From contig JAYKYS010000005.1 of NCBI GenBank assembly GCA_036924285.1, forward strand, positions 5,208,001-5,272,000: 64,000 nt of DNA, given 5' to 3'. Below are positions 12,425 to 26,218 of this stretch, piece after piece. This stretch comes from Asterella californica (lineage: Eukaryota > Streptophyta > Marchantiopsida > Marchantiales > Aytoniaceae). Below the pieces are notes generated by a model. The model was not told the origin of the DNA. It worked only from the letters and a program-made list of their open reading frames with translations, and ran no database searches. A program made the position numbers and the translations under genes. The first letter of the stretch is position 1, and every line of letters begins with the position of its first letter.

Positions 12425-15400
12425 TTATTTTCTTTCTGAAACGCTCCTTGATACGCTTGCTTGTAGCATAAAATATCCACAAGAATGCCTATAGCCTTGA
12501 TTGGGTTTCTAAGAACATCTATATTCTCCCGTCCTATATACAAATGTTCAAATTCGGTGCAGCTACATTGCCTAATGAATTGTAAAGTAGAGAAGCATCG
12601 ATCGGTTCACTTTATCAAAGCAGATTCTAACCCGTAGTTTGCTACATGTACTTGGTAGTGAGTAAGTCTGAGAAGTGTGTCACATGATCAACGTAAGGGT
12701 TTGGTACTCGAAGAACGTTGCTCTACACTATGCTTGCTCCAATTTCTCTACAAAAACATCATGCTGTAACAAGATTTGAGCACGTTCACGTACTTCACAA
12801 AGGTTCTATTTGTGGTTCTCTGTCCTTTTCAACATCTTTCGATATCAACATTTCTGCTACTTACTTATTCAATTTTGTCCCACCACCACCACAAGAAATT
12901 AATTTCCACCCTGAAAGACTTGCAGTGTTGTCCTTAGTGCTACTAGTATATCCTCATTTTGTAATAATGCATCTGATGTCAGCTGTAGAAGGAGAGTGAC
13001 CAGGGAAAGTTCAAGATGTAGAAGAAGCTTCATTACGAATAGTGGTTTAACATCTTGATGGTGTAATTTCCAAGCAGCACAGAAGAAGTGCAGTTCAGTG
13101 TAATACGGTTTAGTTTAAAGTCGTAGTAGTTTGTAAGAAAGAAAGAGGAGCGGCGCGTTAATACCTCACTTTCAGCAAAGCTTAACTGGCGCCCAAGCGT
13201 TCAACTAGGTAGTTAGTTCGTTGATTCAGAACTCCTAGAACGAGCAAAGGTACTTCGTCGACATATTTGGAGAACTGTATTTTCGAGACTCACATTATAC
13301 ACAGTCTGATCTACTATGAGAAACAAAATATAGAAGCAAGCAAGTGCGAAAGAAAGTGTATTAGGAGAGAATAACCTCGGTAAGCTCCGTCTTTCACTAT
13401 ATACACTATCAGTGTAAAGAAAAAAATCCCAATGGTGGATACTCTTAGACAATGCACGATAATAATCTAACACGTTCTAAACACTAATTATAACTAAGAA
13501 GTACTAATCTAACTATATTTATGATGAATTGTAAGTGTCAAAATTTCATGTGTAAATTCGAACTTAGACCAACAACAACAAGTGGTTGTTTTGACCACGA
13601 AGGTACATGGAGGGAGCGATGGAAGAATATTCAGAATCGCCTTTTACCTAAGAGGAGCAGCTCCTCTGATGGACGATGCTTCATCATGGATTCTACATCA
13701 ATGAGCAGGCCCGAAAGATATGTGACGAGGACGTGCACAACTACAAGTGCATAATACAAGCGGAGGACATCAGTCATTTGTTCGTAAACTATGCAAAAGC
13801 AGCGACAGTTTGAACACAAGTCAATCAATCTGGATAATCAATGAGATTCTATAATAGGAGAATTTGTCAGTTGTAACGAAAACTGATCGACAAAGTTCTG
13901 AAATGTAAACACCAAAAACTTGTAGTGGTTGCGGTCGTAATGGATTTATATGGTCTATTTGGATCTCTAGGAATCATGAGAGGTTTGGAAAATAAAATCG
14001 AAGAGGTGTCTATCTACTCATGCATCAAGATGACGACAAAATAATTCACTACCATGTTCTGAGAACGATCATCTGCTAGACAAAGAAACGCTCGACTGAA
14101 GAAGTCTGATTGAATTTTTGGACCTCAAATATATGAGTTGGCTACACAGATGGTTAGTTCAAACTAAGGATATGCTCCTTATCAAGGATATGCTCCTGTT
14201 ATATAACTACATACTTAAATAATATTTACTCATAATGTATTCTCTTGTCGAATTTAAATAATATTTGAGCACACTCATTAATGTATTCTCTTGTCGAATA
14301 CTGCGGAGAAACATTTTGGTCTGCCGCTCACCGACTGACAGATATGTTCAGATTCTGATATGCAGTTCATTACTTCATTGAGCACCGTGCACGGTTGGTT
14401 TCATGCATCAGTCGCCAACTTGAAATCTGATTACTGTATCTTCTTCAGGCAAGGCGGAATCCGAGATAACCAATGCTCGGAATTACTTGGAATTTCAACC
14501 TCCTACGTTCACTAAATCTCCTCCTGCACTTCAAACGTGTACATGTGAAAATTCATTAATTACTGGAATGATTAATAGGGAATCTCAATAAGCTGATCTT
14601 GTAAAATACTAAGGGTACTACGGGAAGCATCTCTTCCAAAGGATAGAAGAGGTCAGCCTGCTCATAAATTTATTATTTCATTCTTTCGGTGGAAAGGGTT
14701 AGGTAATAAATTTATGTCTTGATTTAATTAATGTGATTTTGGTTATCCAGTACTGGAGTTATAGTTTGGGGAGTTCGCATCTATACTTTAAATTGTTAAC
14801 ATTTAACATTATTATTAATTTTTAATTTTTCAGTTTGACTTACCTAGAATTTAATAGTTAAAGATTTTATAATAACACAAATTGCAGAAATCTTATCTCT
14901 TGTTATCGTAAGATTGATGTAAATTCAAGTATAATGGAATTGCGTTCTATTTATTCAACCACTCAATTTGATTAGGTGCAAAACTCAGAAACGGTAAACT
15001 CTTCAAATTGTATGGTTTTCCTAACATAGTTGATGTACATATGCTTGTTTACAACTTATATTTAGAATTTTTATTTTACTTTTATTCCTGTAAGTTTAAA
15101 ACTCTGAGCCAGGAAAAAGTATAAATACCAAATGGAACAAAGTTACCTTAGAGCTATTCAAATTTTCTTATGGGAACTTTTTCTTTTTCATGACGAGAAA
15201 TGTATGAAAGAACACTGAGACTTCTTAAACCGCAAGTTTCACTATATAAGGTACCATCCTTCTCCAATCAGGACCTCTCGTAGTCCTTTGCACTCTGGCC
15301 ATGAGCTGCACAAGCATTTGCCCTCCGGGTTGTTACGTTCTTTTATCACAAGGACCTCTTCGGCTGTTCTCTCATTGGGATCAAGAAACTTCTAACAAAC

Positions 15401-17175
15401 AACAAATTTGTCGTGTAAACAGTAGTCACTCCTCTTGGCCTAACCGTGCTGGTGAATAACAAAATCATTGTTACGTAAGAATAGATGGTTAGCAGATAAG
15501 ATACAGACGTGCCAAAAATTGTTAGACTGAAATCTAGAACCAGAACTAAAGATCCGTTATTACCAATCTTAGATATCTATGAAGTCTAAGATCAGTCACC
15601 CAAAAACACTCGGTATCCATCACCTCAAAGTATACTGTCCACTAACGCATGATACTGACCGTCACAAACGCAGTATACTCAACTCCGTCATGATCCGCTA
15701 TCCACAAACGTTCTATTTTGTTTCCAATGCAAGAGTAAAGTTCTTCTCAGGATCTCCATGACTGTTCAAAATTGTCAAAAAACTACCCGCTCATCGCTAA
15801 CTTCTCACTGCTGACTTGCCACTACTTTCTGCGAGAACCATGTAGTTGCTTCAATTTTCAAAATCGCGAGTGAAATCTGCAAATACATCCAGAGCCACCC
15901 ACAACCACAATGACCGTTGTTTGTTACTGCAGTCCACGAGGAAGAGAATAACCGTCACGGCTATTAACTTTGACACCCCTATTATTACGAGATCCAAAAC
16001 GGATGTCTTAGCGGCCGTCGCAGACAAAGTAATACAGAGTAACAGCATAGAAAAGAACACACGCGGAATCAGTGTCGCAGTAAACCATCACAGCCAAGGG
16101 TGCAGGATGTGCTGTTCTCAAACGTATAATTACTGCATCTCATCTCACATACAGATTTTTGTACTCGGGCACTCGTAGAAAACACGAGTCACTTCCAAGT
16201 ATTTCTACCTCGATAGAGAAAAGAAACCTATTTCTCTCTACTTTTATCGTTCACTTCGCACTTCACAACACCTCCACTAAACAAGAAAAGTAGAGAGAAA
16301 ACATCCACTTTCTTTCAGGCAATCTGGTTAGTCCTTCCCATTATGGCAATGCGTGAGCCTCACTTTTCATGCTAATAAAGTAAGCAAAGCTAACTTGCAG
16401 CATGCAGAAAAGGTCAGGTCTAGTTTCCATGTCTATGGACGCACCGAATAATTTAGCGGATGGAATTTGCCCCGCCGTTCTTTGTTCCTTGTCTTCTCTG
16501 TGGCAATCCGCATTTTGTCCTGGATGCAAGTGGATGCACACGCATGAATATTGAGTAACCGTGAAAACGGTTTCAATATACAACATATTCTGTTTGATAC
16601 AGCTAGAACCAACTACAGAAGCAAACGATAGAACGAGTTGTAGGTAACTTCTGCGGCCCTCGGCCCTAGCTTCATTAAAGTAAGGAAGATTTCTTTGGAG
16701 AAAGTAAACTCAAATTACTTAAGATATCTGCGGGTTCGGATTGGACCGATATGACCAAATATACCCGTTTTCTTATCAGAAACTAGTAGCAAATAACGTT
16801 TGCTAAGTTATTTTAATCAATCAGACAGCTTCGTGACGTCGATTTGGAACCATTGAGCATGCAAACTTTGTATAATACAATTGGATTAGAATCTAAGACT
16901 ATAGATCGAACTACACAGAAACCTAACCTTTAAAACGAATCTCAACTCAATTATTATCATAAAGTACGGAACTCCAAGTTTTTACCGAACCAAATGAGTT
17001 AGAATCCGGATCTAAACTCATTCCTCTCACCTTCCCAGATTTCACCCTTAACAATTAAATATGAAAAGTAAATACGGAAAACTCAGATGAGCGCTGCAAC
17101 GTGCCATTTGATCTTTGGAAACATATCGCATGTTTCCGATGGTCAAGTGAAGGGTAGAGGAAGATAAGTCGAAAT
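12425..17175. other. anonymous sequence
   Basis: No recognised gene, RNA or element. Short direct repeats occur at 14220-14315, where aatttaaataatattt and attctcttgtcgaat are present twice. Frames at 12718-12999 (+), 13521-13754 (+) and 15846-16178 (+) show no motif. At 16205-16300 an inverted pair (tctctctacttttat and aaaagtagagaga) could form a loose hairpin. Confidence 0.3.
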
Positions 17176-17481
17176 GTGACCCCGACTGAGTGCAGATCAG
17201 GCTTACTTGAGCACTCTAGAAGTGACTTCGAGTTCTTCTGTTCTCCAGCCAGATGGCAAGAAACACCACCGTACGTCCGCGCCGCAACGATTGGAAAGGT
17301 TACTTGCTTACGTAAACATATGAATATTTTGCTCTCCTGGGAAGGATATGCTTATCTGTACGGACTCCTGAATGACGAAAATGTAGGCCATTTGATGTGT
17401 GAACGACTCTTAAACTCATTCAGAAAGTGTATACCTAGAGAATGGACGCTTTTCACCCCCGACTCATGTGATGCACGTTGA
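17176..17481 (+). other. 101-codon open frame, no recognised family
   Basis: Begins MTPTECRSGLLEHSRSDFEF and ends with CIPREWTLFTPDSCDAR. It has an ordinary amino-acid mix and is longer than most frames around it, but has no signal peptide, membrane segment or motif I recognise, and no conserved neighbour. It may be chance or an exon of an undetected gene. Confidence 0.15.
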
Positions 17482-19133
17482 ATGCAGCCCACTATGGAAT
17501 GGGCCAGGCTCTCTTGTAATTATTGCGCGCTTGAGAAAAATGTTCGTACATCAAAATGACTCGTCGGAACTACAGTCGCCAGCGCTCAAGAACAGGAACA
17601 TAGAGTGAAGCTTTGGAGCAGATTTTACTCCGGACATTACAGCTCCTACAGTCCCCAATCACTGGAATTTACTCCCTCAGTCCGGCCCAGAAGTGTGTTC
17701 GCTTGTTGAGCTCCCTTTTCACACGTTCTTGGTAAACCAATAGCTTTGGACCAACTAAATCAAAAAGTTACAAAAGTAAAGTTTTTGTTTATGGAGAGTG
17801 GACATTATAAAATATTCTCAAGTGTAAAAGTCAATGTTGTATGAGGTAATGCTATTCAAGTGACCCAACTGTATACTGCGCACTTGCAGCTACACAGAGA
17901 CCGGCCTGGTAAAAGATCCCAGGAAGGAGTGACATTTCTAGAAATGAAAATTCGAATCTGATTATGGTAAATACTCGCGGTCGGCACAAAAAAAGAACAG
18001 CACCGTTTGACGAGATGAGTCAAGTTACCGAAATAAAAAGTAACACCGAAATTAGAGTTTCAAAGGAGATTGTTTCATTCACATGCTAGTAACTTATGGG
18101 GCTTGTGGTATGTTGAACATTATCATGTTGTTCTCTAACTCTCGCTTTTATCTAAGGACTGAAGATTTGGCTCTCAGTGACACGTATGAATGAACGACTA
18201 GAATCGAAGAAAAATCAAGATGCAAAGGACGCAAATGATCCCATACAGTTGTCTAGTTAATTCTCTCGTTGAATGTCTCGGATTTGCACTTCGAAATTGT
18301 AGATTCTCGCTTTGAATGTCTCGGATCTCTATCGCTGGCGATGGCAGAAACCCGACTGTTAATATTCGTATAGGTGAAACAATCACAACCTCGGTTCGTG
18401 GCTAATGGGACACCCAAGAATAATGAAACTCCAGTAAAATCTGGATACGACTTATTGGAAAGTATGAAGAATACACTTCCTTCGTTATAAACCTTAGATT
18501 ATAAAATGCATGAATAACATTCATGTTTCGACCAGGTTCTCGGAATCAGCTAAGACTGTAGGTGCTCGACTGCAACCAGGATCAGCACCGGGACGATAGC
18601 GGGGAAGGGACTGAGGGAGGTCGAATGTCCCTTGCGGGGGACTGAGGGAGAAAACTATCTGAGCTTTGGAGCCAAAATATCAACTTGAGAAGCTTTTGTT
18701 GCCCGCTTTGCTATCAATGCTTCCGGATCCGCGCGAGAAAGTGAAAGGAAGACGTGCTATTCTGCACTCCATGCCAACCACGAGGGAAGGAGCGCTGTCA
18801 GTTCTTGCTCTTGTAACAGAGCCTGTTAGGTTTCAAAAAATCACATAATATCGTATAATATCGTATGCTAACAACACCACCGTGGAAACGGGACCAGAAT
18901 TCCTCCTGGCAACAGCTCCTCCATCTGGTGACATTGCAGTACGCCAAGTGAAAGCAGTACACGTCATACTGTACGTTATGCACGCTGCTGGGGATTTTCT
19001 TACATCCAGTGTGAACACCAGAAAGAGAGCGGGATTTACTTGTCGTGTATCAATGTATCAGACGGTTAGAATGGGGAGAGAAGGACAGAGTCGCTGTGAA
19101 CCCGGAGATTGTGCTTAGAGCTTACCATGAGAG
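17482..19133. other. anonymous sequence
   Basis: A phrase ctttgaatgtctcggatctc/cgttgaatgtctcggatttg is duplicated at about 18263-18330, and gggactgagggag twice at 18607-18650. No gene or RNA can be supported. Confidence 0.3.
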
Positions 19134-19266
19134 GCTCTATCTTTTTACACTACGTTCTCTAGAAGTGAATTTTCATTACTCATCAGAGAATTTTAACAGA
19201 CTCTCTATCTTTTTACACTTCGTTCTTTAGACAGTGAATTTTCATTATTCATCAGAGAAGTTTAGA
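19134..19266. repeat. tandem duplication, period about 67 bp
   Basis: Two diverged copies of ctctatctttttacact...cgttct...gtgaattttcatta...catcagagaa lie head to tail. Confidence 0.7.
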
Positions 19267-19567
19267 CATTTGGGAACCGGTGTCGGGCTACATACGTAGC
19301 CCGATATATACGCTACTTGACAATATGCTCTCGCGTTCTGACGAGTTTCCCCTGAATATGAGGTATCACAACACTTATTTGCTCACAATCGCTATGTGGG
19401 TGCGCTCAATTTTAACAGGGACGGTTGGTCCACAGGAGAGCAATTGCAATAAGCGATGTTACTTCATGTACACTTGTTGTATGCAAGAATTTTGACTACC
19501 CTGTGTGTGACATCTTAGAGGTGATTGACGACCTTAGAGCTATTGATAGCGGGGATTAGCAGGTGGG

Positions 19568-19623
19568 CCATCGCCCCGAAGGGCAAAACAACCTTCGGGG
19601 CGATGGTTGTTTTGCCCTTCGGG
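19568..19623. repeat. double foldback with two alternative hairpins
   Basis: ccatcgccccgaagg (19568-19582) is the inverse complement of 19592-19606, and cccgaagggcaaaacaa (19575-19591) is the inverse complement of 19607-19623. The four arms overlap, so the strand can fold in two mutually exclusive ways. No coding assignment; the unusually GC-rich arms stand out from the neighbourhood. Confidence 0.75.
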
Positions 19624-22600
19624 TCTTTCTTTCCCTTTGGCGGTTTGATGGGGTATTTCCATCGGTTTGCTATTCATTGCGTCGCGTGTTCTCTGTGAAC
19701 CCGGAGAGGGGAAGGAGTTTAGATTCGGATAACCCCGCAATCCCATCGCAAGCATTGCAACTTGTTGAAGACTAGAGGGTGTCATTTCTTCCCCACAGGT
19801 AACCCAAGCGGACTTCTTTCCATCACGGGCAATACTCGCAGACTATGAATAACCACGTCGGGAGATACCGTGCTTATACATATAGGTTAGGTATACGGTT
19901 GCCGTGAATGCATGCCGCGGACTATGAAATTTAGATTTTTCCAGTTAAGTTATATACAGTGTAATCTAAGAAAACCGATCGCCTTTCCGGCGTTCACTGG
20001 ATTACGCGTGGATTACTATGCGGACCTGTCCGTGAGAGAGCTCAGTGATCCGTGAAGGGGGACATTTTTTTCCGAAACAAAAACCCGCGGGTAGTGTAAT
20101 TTTACTGAAAGCCTATAAATGACACCCCCTACTGTACAGACTTTGCGTTTGCCCGTGCGTTACTTCTGCCCGTGCATTTACGACCGCTGGTTTGCGTTTA
20201 GATTCTAAGCTTCCCTTGGTATCATCCTTGCGCCGAGGAGAGGGGTTCTCGGGTGTCGAAATAAGCAACAAGTTAACTCTACTCATATTAATTACCCGTG
20301 CATAGAATAATATATCATTATTTATAATTTTATGCAGACTCTCACGATATCAATACATGAGTAGAGTTACTCTAAGTCAAAGTAAAAGCGAAGACTATGG
20401 ATACCAAAAGGATAGGTGTCAAAGTTAAGAGTGAAGATACTGTCGAGCCATCAGAAATCACCGTTTATCATGTTTTAATTAACGGTTAACTTTATTTGTA
20501 ACTCTTTTTTACCGTAGTATTTTTAAGAAAATAAAATCACATAAATGTGACTCATAGCAAAAATGAAAAAAGGCACAGCTCCTCTCACGGCTCATAGAGA
20601 ATAGAGATTTCTGTAGTGGTTGTGCGTACCTCCGAGAGCAAAACACATCAAAGTTGAATATTTTATATCTATATGTTACAAATCTGCTGGAAAGAAAACT
20701 TTGACAGTATGCATAAATATGCATGCTTTCTGAGTTTGAGAGCAGACAAGCAAAAGGAAACAAAAATTAAAGAAAGACTCTTGATAGAAATTGATAGAAA
20801 TTGGTTGATCACGACTAGAATATGTTATGCATTCAGAAAATATAACATAAAGTCTTGAATAGATTAGTCTCAGTTGATAGCATGTTCGGTGTATTTCAGC
20901 AAAACAGACATATCTTAGTATATATTTCTAAAATAAATTAAAACAAATTTTTTGATAAACATTAAATGTTAACCAAAGAGAATGATACGGGAAAGCAGGA
21001 CATGACCTCTAAGCCATTAGCAGACCGGAACGCTTCAAAAGATACAAAGTCCATGATCCATTGACTAATTATACATTCATTTGTATTTACTGTATAATGT
21101 TTACTAAACCTATTATCTAACCCTAACCCTTCCTGTATGCACAGGTACCACACCCCTCCTCGGGAGGAGACGCCTTACTTCACGCAACCCACTCCTTATA
21201 GTGCTTTTGTTAACGTAAAACTTTTATCGTCTAAACACTTGATCTACCTTTTTCTTTGTACTTAGCGGGACTTTGATGAGATTTTGGCCAGTCTGACTAT
21301 AAAATGTTGAAGCAGAAGGTTGTGTTAACGTGCTTCAAATTATAGACCTAAGGACTGTTTTGAAGTGAAAATTATAAGATAGTTCAACTGAATTTAAACG
21401 TTAATTGCTTTATGAAACCCTTCACAATCTATGATAATTCTGAAAAAAGAATACATTTAGTTTGAGGTTCAATATCCTTAAATTCTTTATTCTTGAAATT
21501 GTTGTTATGAATCAGTGTTCGCCCAGCTTTTCTGGTGAATCCCTCTAGTAACCGGTATTTAATTACAGAAGAGACTGCTTAAAAGAATATATTCCCGGTT
21601 AAATACAATAGCTATTTTTTATTTCTTGAAGAAACAGTTTTCGGTGTCAGTTTTGAATCGATTATCATTTAGGTTTCTCGGTGTTTTAAAAAATCGTGCC
21701 GGTTGAGAATACACTAAATGCCGGTTCTAGGCGAACTATGTTATGAATCTCTCTAACTGTTCATACTACTTCAGGGATGACCAAAGAAGGTCAACCTCTA
21801 TATGAACATGGGCTTTTCTAATCGTGACAGACAGAAGATATCATGGGAACAACAGGAATTACCTTAACTTGATAACCACTCTAGTGACCATGACAGTCTT
21901 GGATTCAGTGTGTTGTTATCGGTTATCAATGTATAGCATTGTGACTTTTAATACTACATAATTAATTTGTCTGGGAATGTAAAGCCAAAGTCCTACTTCA
22001 ATGTGAGAAACTGTTGCAGATTGACGAGAACTTTGCCACCCTATACCACTTTTACTGTCCACTCCCTTTAATGACCTTTAAAAAGTTGTCGCGTTCGTGA
22101 GGAATAGCATTTGTTTTATGGAATTGTTGTAAGACGGGCTTTCCTTTACTAGCACTTCTGTTTATCATAGAACTTCATGTTACCATATACACATATACCT
22201 TCAGTCTTCATTGTCGCTATTCTAAAACTCAAACACAGAGTGAATGATTCGAACTAAAATTCCATCTCGGAAAAGAAATAATTCTAAATGAATTTTATTG
22301 GTGTATTAATTCGAACTCTAGGGTTCGGATATTCTAGTTCCATAAACTTTCATCCGATAAGGCGAATCCAACTTTTCCCATAGCAAAAATTACAAGAATT
22401 CAGATGAGAAAATATAAGACCAAAATGTCAAGCTTTCTCAAAGACTGTAGAACGTTATCGCATTCAATTATATTCAACTGTGTTCAAGAGACTTCATTTA
22501 CCAGCATACACTCCAAACATCCAATGACTGTAAATTTTACCAAAGTTCCATAAAAGCTAAGTTTGAGTGACCTTAATGAAATAATAAAACGTAGAAGCTA

Positions 22601-22865
22601 AGTTCGAGTGGACTTAATGACATAAAGAAGTGTCTGACTCAAACCTAAGACAGAAGCTTCTCTAACAAGAAGAGATTTTCTGTCTAACGGGAAGAAGGAA
22701 AAGAATCCATAATGTGTCGAAGCAGCTTTGAAAAAATTTGTGGATCGATTACGAGCATATTTGTCAACTGATAATACTATATTATTTTTTAAAACTTAGA
22801 ATTGTTTCGTTCGAATATTAAGCTTCTCTACTGCAAAAACTCACTGCCAAAACAGACAAAAAGCT
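19624..22865. other. anonymous, AT-rich sequence
   Basis: No recognised gene or RNA. A diverged direct repeat (agaagctaagtt[ct]gagtg...cttaatga) lies at 22555-22625. A short ctaaccctaaccctt at 21118 is too short to be telomeric. Confidence 0.35.
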
Positions 22866-22993
22866 AATGAAAAGCTTCCATATTATAAAATTTCACGGAA
22901 AAAAAAAGATAAAAAGAAAATGAAAAACTTCCATATCAGAAAAATCCACGGCAAAAAAATATAAAAGTAAATGAAAAACTTCCATATTACAAG
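22866..22993. repeat. tandem repeat, about 56-bp unit, 2.5 copies
   Basis: aatgaaaa[ga]cttccatat...cacgg recurs three times with A-rich spacers directly beside the LINE insertion site. Confidence 0.65.
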
Positions 22994-23026
22994 AATTCAC
23001 AAAAAAACAAAACCCATCGGCAACCT

Positions 23027-23042
23027 CTTGGCCAAAGTAGTA
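23027..23042. repeat. putative LINE target-site duplication, 3' copy
   Basis: cttggccaaagtagta directly follows the poly(A) tail. It matches 24882-24897 (cttggccgaagtagta) at 15 of 16 positions, placing the 5' end of the LINE at about 24881. The alternative is chance similarity within the ORF. Confidence 0.5.
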
Positions 23043-24881
23043 TTTTTTTTCAAAGCGAGAAGCGGGTTAAGCCCACGACACTGAAATAATTAATAAAACA
23101 AGAATTACAAGAGGGTATCGGGAGGCGGCCCGGTGAACGGCCCGTGACCATATCCACCGAGTCTTGTGAATTTCTATTCACCACAGTCGCTTCCCCGCTA
23201 CTACAAATTGTCCTACTATATCTATTGTGCTCCACGTCACCTTCGCTATGGTGACAGCTCCCCTCACTTGCGGTCGGAATATGCACATTCAAAAAGGAAT
23301 AATTCTGGGCCGCGCTCCCGTAGAGAACCTCACGCTCCTCCGAGCTGCTCTCATCCGCCATGCTACTAACCTCGCTCCACTCTCTCCTGCCGATCTCTGA
23401 ATTGGACTCCGATCTCCTGTCGTTCCACCTACTTTCTGCCACCGTCGTTCTTGCCGACTGCTGTCGACAACTTGTTGTAGGGCGTTTGGGATTCTGCCTA
23501 ATCTTATTTCAATTTCAACCTACGTGTCGCTCCCCGACTTCTAATCTCGTTCCAGGTAATTCTTTCCTCCCTTTCTTGCTCCAGTTCATTCTCGGTAGTA
23601 TTCGTCAGTATGGTACACCGAGTGAATTCCCGGTCAATGTTCCTGCTGACCTCTAATCCTACGTTGTCGTCTTCCCGTAGCTACACATTTGTGAGCTCGA
23701 ACGATGAATTGCTTCCTTCACCTCCAAGAATTCTCATCAAAGCGGCGCACCGGATGAGTTCCTGCGTCAGTCGCCTACTGCGGTTTCTGCCCTGCTACCT
23801 TCGAAAGTCCTCGTCGTCCGCCTGTCCTTACCACTTCTCTATTAAGCTAAGTGTCAGCTCCCAGTTACGTCGTTCCCTCTATCTGCTGTTTTCTCTTCTT
23901 TGCCTCTAGTCTCGCTTTCCTAAGAATTCCCGTTATCGAGTTGAAATTCCTCTGTTTCAAATGAATTGCATTCCTTTCCATCCACATCGTCATGGTTAGA
24001 TGTTCGAACACGCATAGTGCCGCCGGATTCCGTCTGCTTTTCTTGATAACGTGGTCCATCGCTTCTAACAATGTACTTCCTTGACCCGTCATTATCGTGG
24101 TTCCCATCACAATCCTTTCAGACGTTTCCCTTCGCTCTGCAGTTCTTCCACAATCCCAGAAACAATGCTCCAGCATTTCCATACCTCTATCGCACCCTTT
24201 ACATCTTCCATCCGATGTGCGATTTTTGTGCACGCGAGAGCGTGAATAACCCCCTCCTAGCTAGTCTCCAAACCCATATATTGTATCGTAAGCCTTTCGT
24301 CGCCCACAGCTGTTTCCACCAATCCGTCCATTCATCCACTCTCCTTTCTGATCCCCAGCGTTCCGACAGTTTATCCTCCTTACTTTCACTTTTCAGTAAA
24401 CTGTACCATTTCACAGTCGTCCTAGACCAACATCCTGGATCTTGGCTTTCTCCTATCCACCGCCACCCTTCACAATCCTCCAATCTTTCTTCTTGGCACC
24501 GTAACTTCTCCGTCCAGTCATCTAAGCTCTTCAGTTGTTCTAACTCTATCCCAGAGACCATCTTATTTCGGTCCCGTACTAATTGCCCCACCTTCATCAT
24601 TGTGCCATCCTTAGCTCAACTAGAAGGGAAACGCCTAGTCTTATTAAATACTTTTTCACTATCTTCACATCAAAACTCATCTCTCCTCCGTATTCTATGC
24701 ATAGACGGGCAAACTGATCCGGGGATAAGTTCACCGGTATACCCCATCTTACAAAATAGAAGATAAGCTTCTTCCTGATATCTAGCCAACTCTTGACCAT
24801 CATGTGGACGATTGCCGATCCCTGTACCTTTAGCCTCTTCAGTAGGATTATCCCTTCCTGCGCAAACCATTTCCTCCTCTC
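23043..24881 (-). mobile_element. 5'-truncated L1-type LINE
   Basis: Minus-strand frames (24881-24597, 24600-24199, 24233-23865) give the C-terminal part of a plant LINE ORF2: RRKWFAQEGIILLKRL, then VKSWLDIRKKL, WWKQLWATKGLRYNIWVWRL, and a zf-RVT-like Cys/His cluster CKGCDRGMEMLEHCFWDCG. They lie in different frames, so the copy is dead. The 3' UTR of about 0.8 kb ends with the phrase GGCTTAACCCGCTTCTCGCT followed by a poly(A) run (23050-23043). The reverse-transcriptase and endonuclease domains are missing, consistent with 5' truncation on insertion. Confidence 0.75.
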
Positions 24882-24897
24882 CTTGGCCGAAGTAGTA
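24882..24897. repeat. putative LINE target-site duplication, 5' copy
   Basis: cttggccgaagtagta, partner of 23027-23042. Just outside it, 24915-24964 holds a 25-bp unit (aaaa[ac][ac]tttaccga...) in two tandem copies. Confidence 0.5.
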
Positions 24898-26218
24898 ACA
24901 CTCTCCCATGGGCCAAAAATATTTACCGAACATTCTACCAAAAACATTTACCGAAGATTCTAACTTTGACAAGGACTAATACAACGTGCAATATTTTTCG
25001 ATATCATATCTATTAATAATATAATAATCTTTCAGTATAACTTACTCTGTTTTGAAAAGGAATTGCAAAGGTGAACGTCAGTCTGCAAGACTGGTGAGGG
25101 GATACCTTCGACCTGACAGGAAACGGCACTTCGTTCCAATCCGCTGATCTCAAACTGGCCGACCTGGACTGCCGATGCTAGCTTTGAGAACGTGAATGTT
25201 ACGTCATGGCAGGTTGATATTGCGTGCATCACAACTTTGAGTCATTATCTCACTACGTGTGGCGCTGTGGATCAGGAAGCTGAGAAAATATGTGCTGCTT
25301 CGGTTACTCTTTCCCAGTGCAGAATCAACGAGGCAGATCGTAGGTAAAAGCAAATTGCCAGTTCCGCTCGACAAATGCCAAGTGGTCAGGTCCCATATCC
25401 AAACATCCCAAATCCATAAAGTTCGTATACTCTGTGTGATTACTGCGTGCAAATAGTTATCTATTTGTTGGACTTCCTTACTATGAAGTCTCCCATATCC
25501 CTCAAGTTACAAGGTGGGAACAACGTCGACACTGACGTCAAGAGGAACATGACATCGCCACGCAAAAGGCCACGAAATACCACAAGCAGCCGTCACAATG
25601 TTCAGACGGAAAACACCTACAATAATTGGCATCTCCAACCGTCTGCGTGAACTCCCTAGGCTTCTGCAACTTGATGCATGACTCCTGGTGACAGTATCCT
25701 CATGCTAAGTCCACGGATAACGACTTCACCGGGTATAAAATCCGGCGCAAGTACTATTTTTCCTCATCTCCACGAGTTGCTCAACACCTCAAGCTCAGAT
25801 CGATGATTGATCGTTCAGTCTATACGTCTCTTCACAATTGACAGTAACTCAAATTCAGCCGAGAATCTTGACGAGACGAACCTCTTTGGAATACAAGTTC
25901 CTGAGTCCCTGAATGCAAGGTTCTCTCGCACCTACTCTAAAGTTGTTGCCCTGTGCTAGGCCTCGTCCCCGGGTACGCCGGGGACCAAGTATCATGCAGC
26001 AAACTTTTTACATATCCGGAAAGTTTGTACGAATATGTAAGAAATTTAAGAGGGCGAGTTTGTGCCCTTACTGTACATTGGTTTTAAGCAAAACCAAACT
26101 ATTATAGTAGTATACAGCATCTCCTCAGTAACGAGCCACATTATGTTATCCTCATTAGCTTTATGTATACAGGTCGAAATACTGGCTACTCGATCTCCCT
26201 TGCACTAGGTCTTTCAAC
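24898..26218. other. anonymous sequence downstream of the TatB-like gene
   Basis: The part just left of 26219 should be the 3' UTR of the minus-strand TatB-like gene. No further exons, RNA genes or repeats are recognised; frames at 25204-25456 and 25913-26107 lack motifs. Confidence 0.35.

Noticed and set aside
13187..13201. tggcgcccaagcg as a retroelement primer-binding site
   Set aside because: Only the first eight bases fit a tRNA-Lys-type site and no LTR is visible to its left.
21118..21133. Telomere-like ctaaccctaaccctt
   Set aside because: About two units only; plant-type arrays need many, and the flanks are ordinary.
23360..24766. Plus-strand frames of 98, 99 and 231 codons
   Set aside because: They run antisense to the LINE ORF2 fragment and show Ser/Pro/Leu bias typical of antisense translation.
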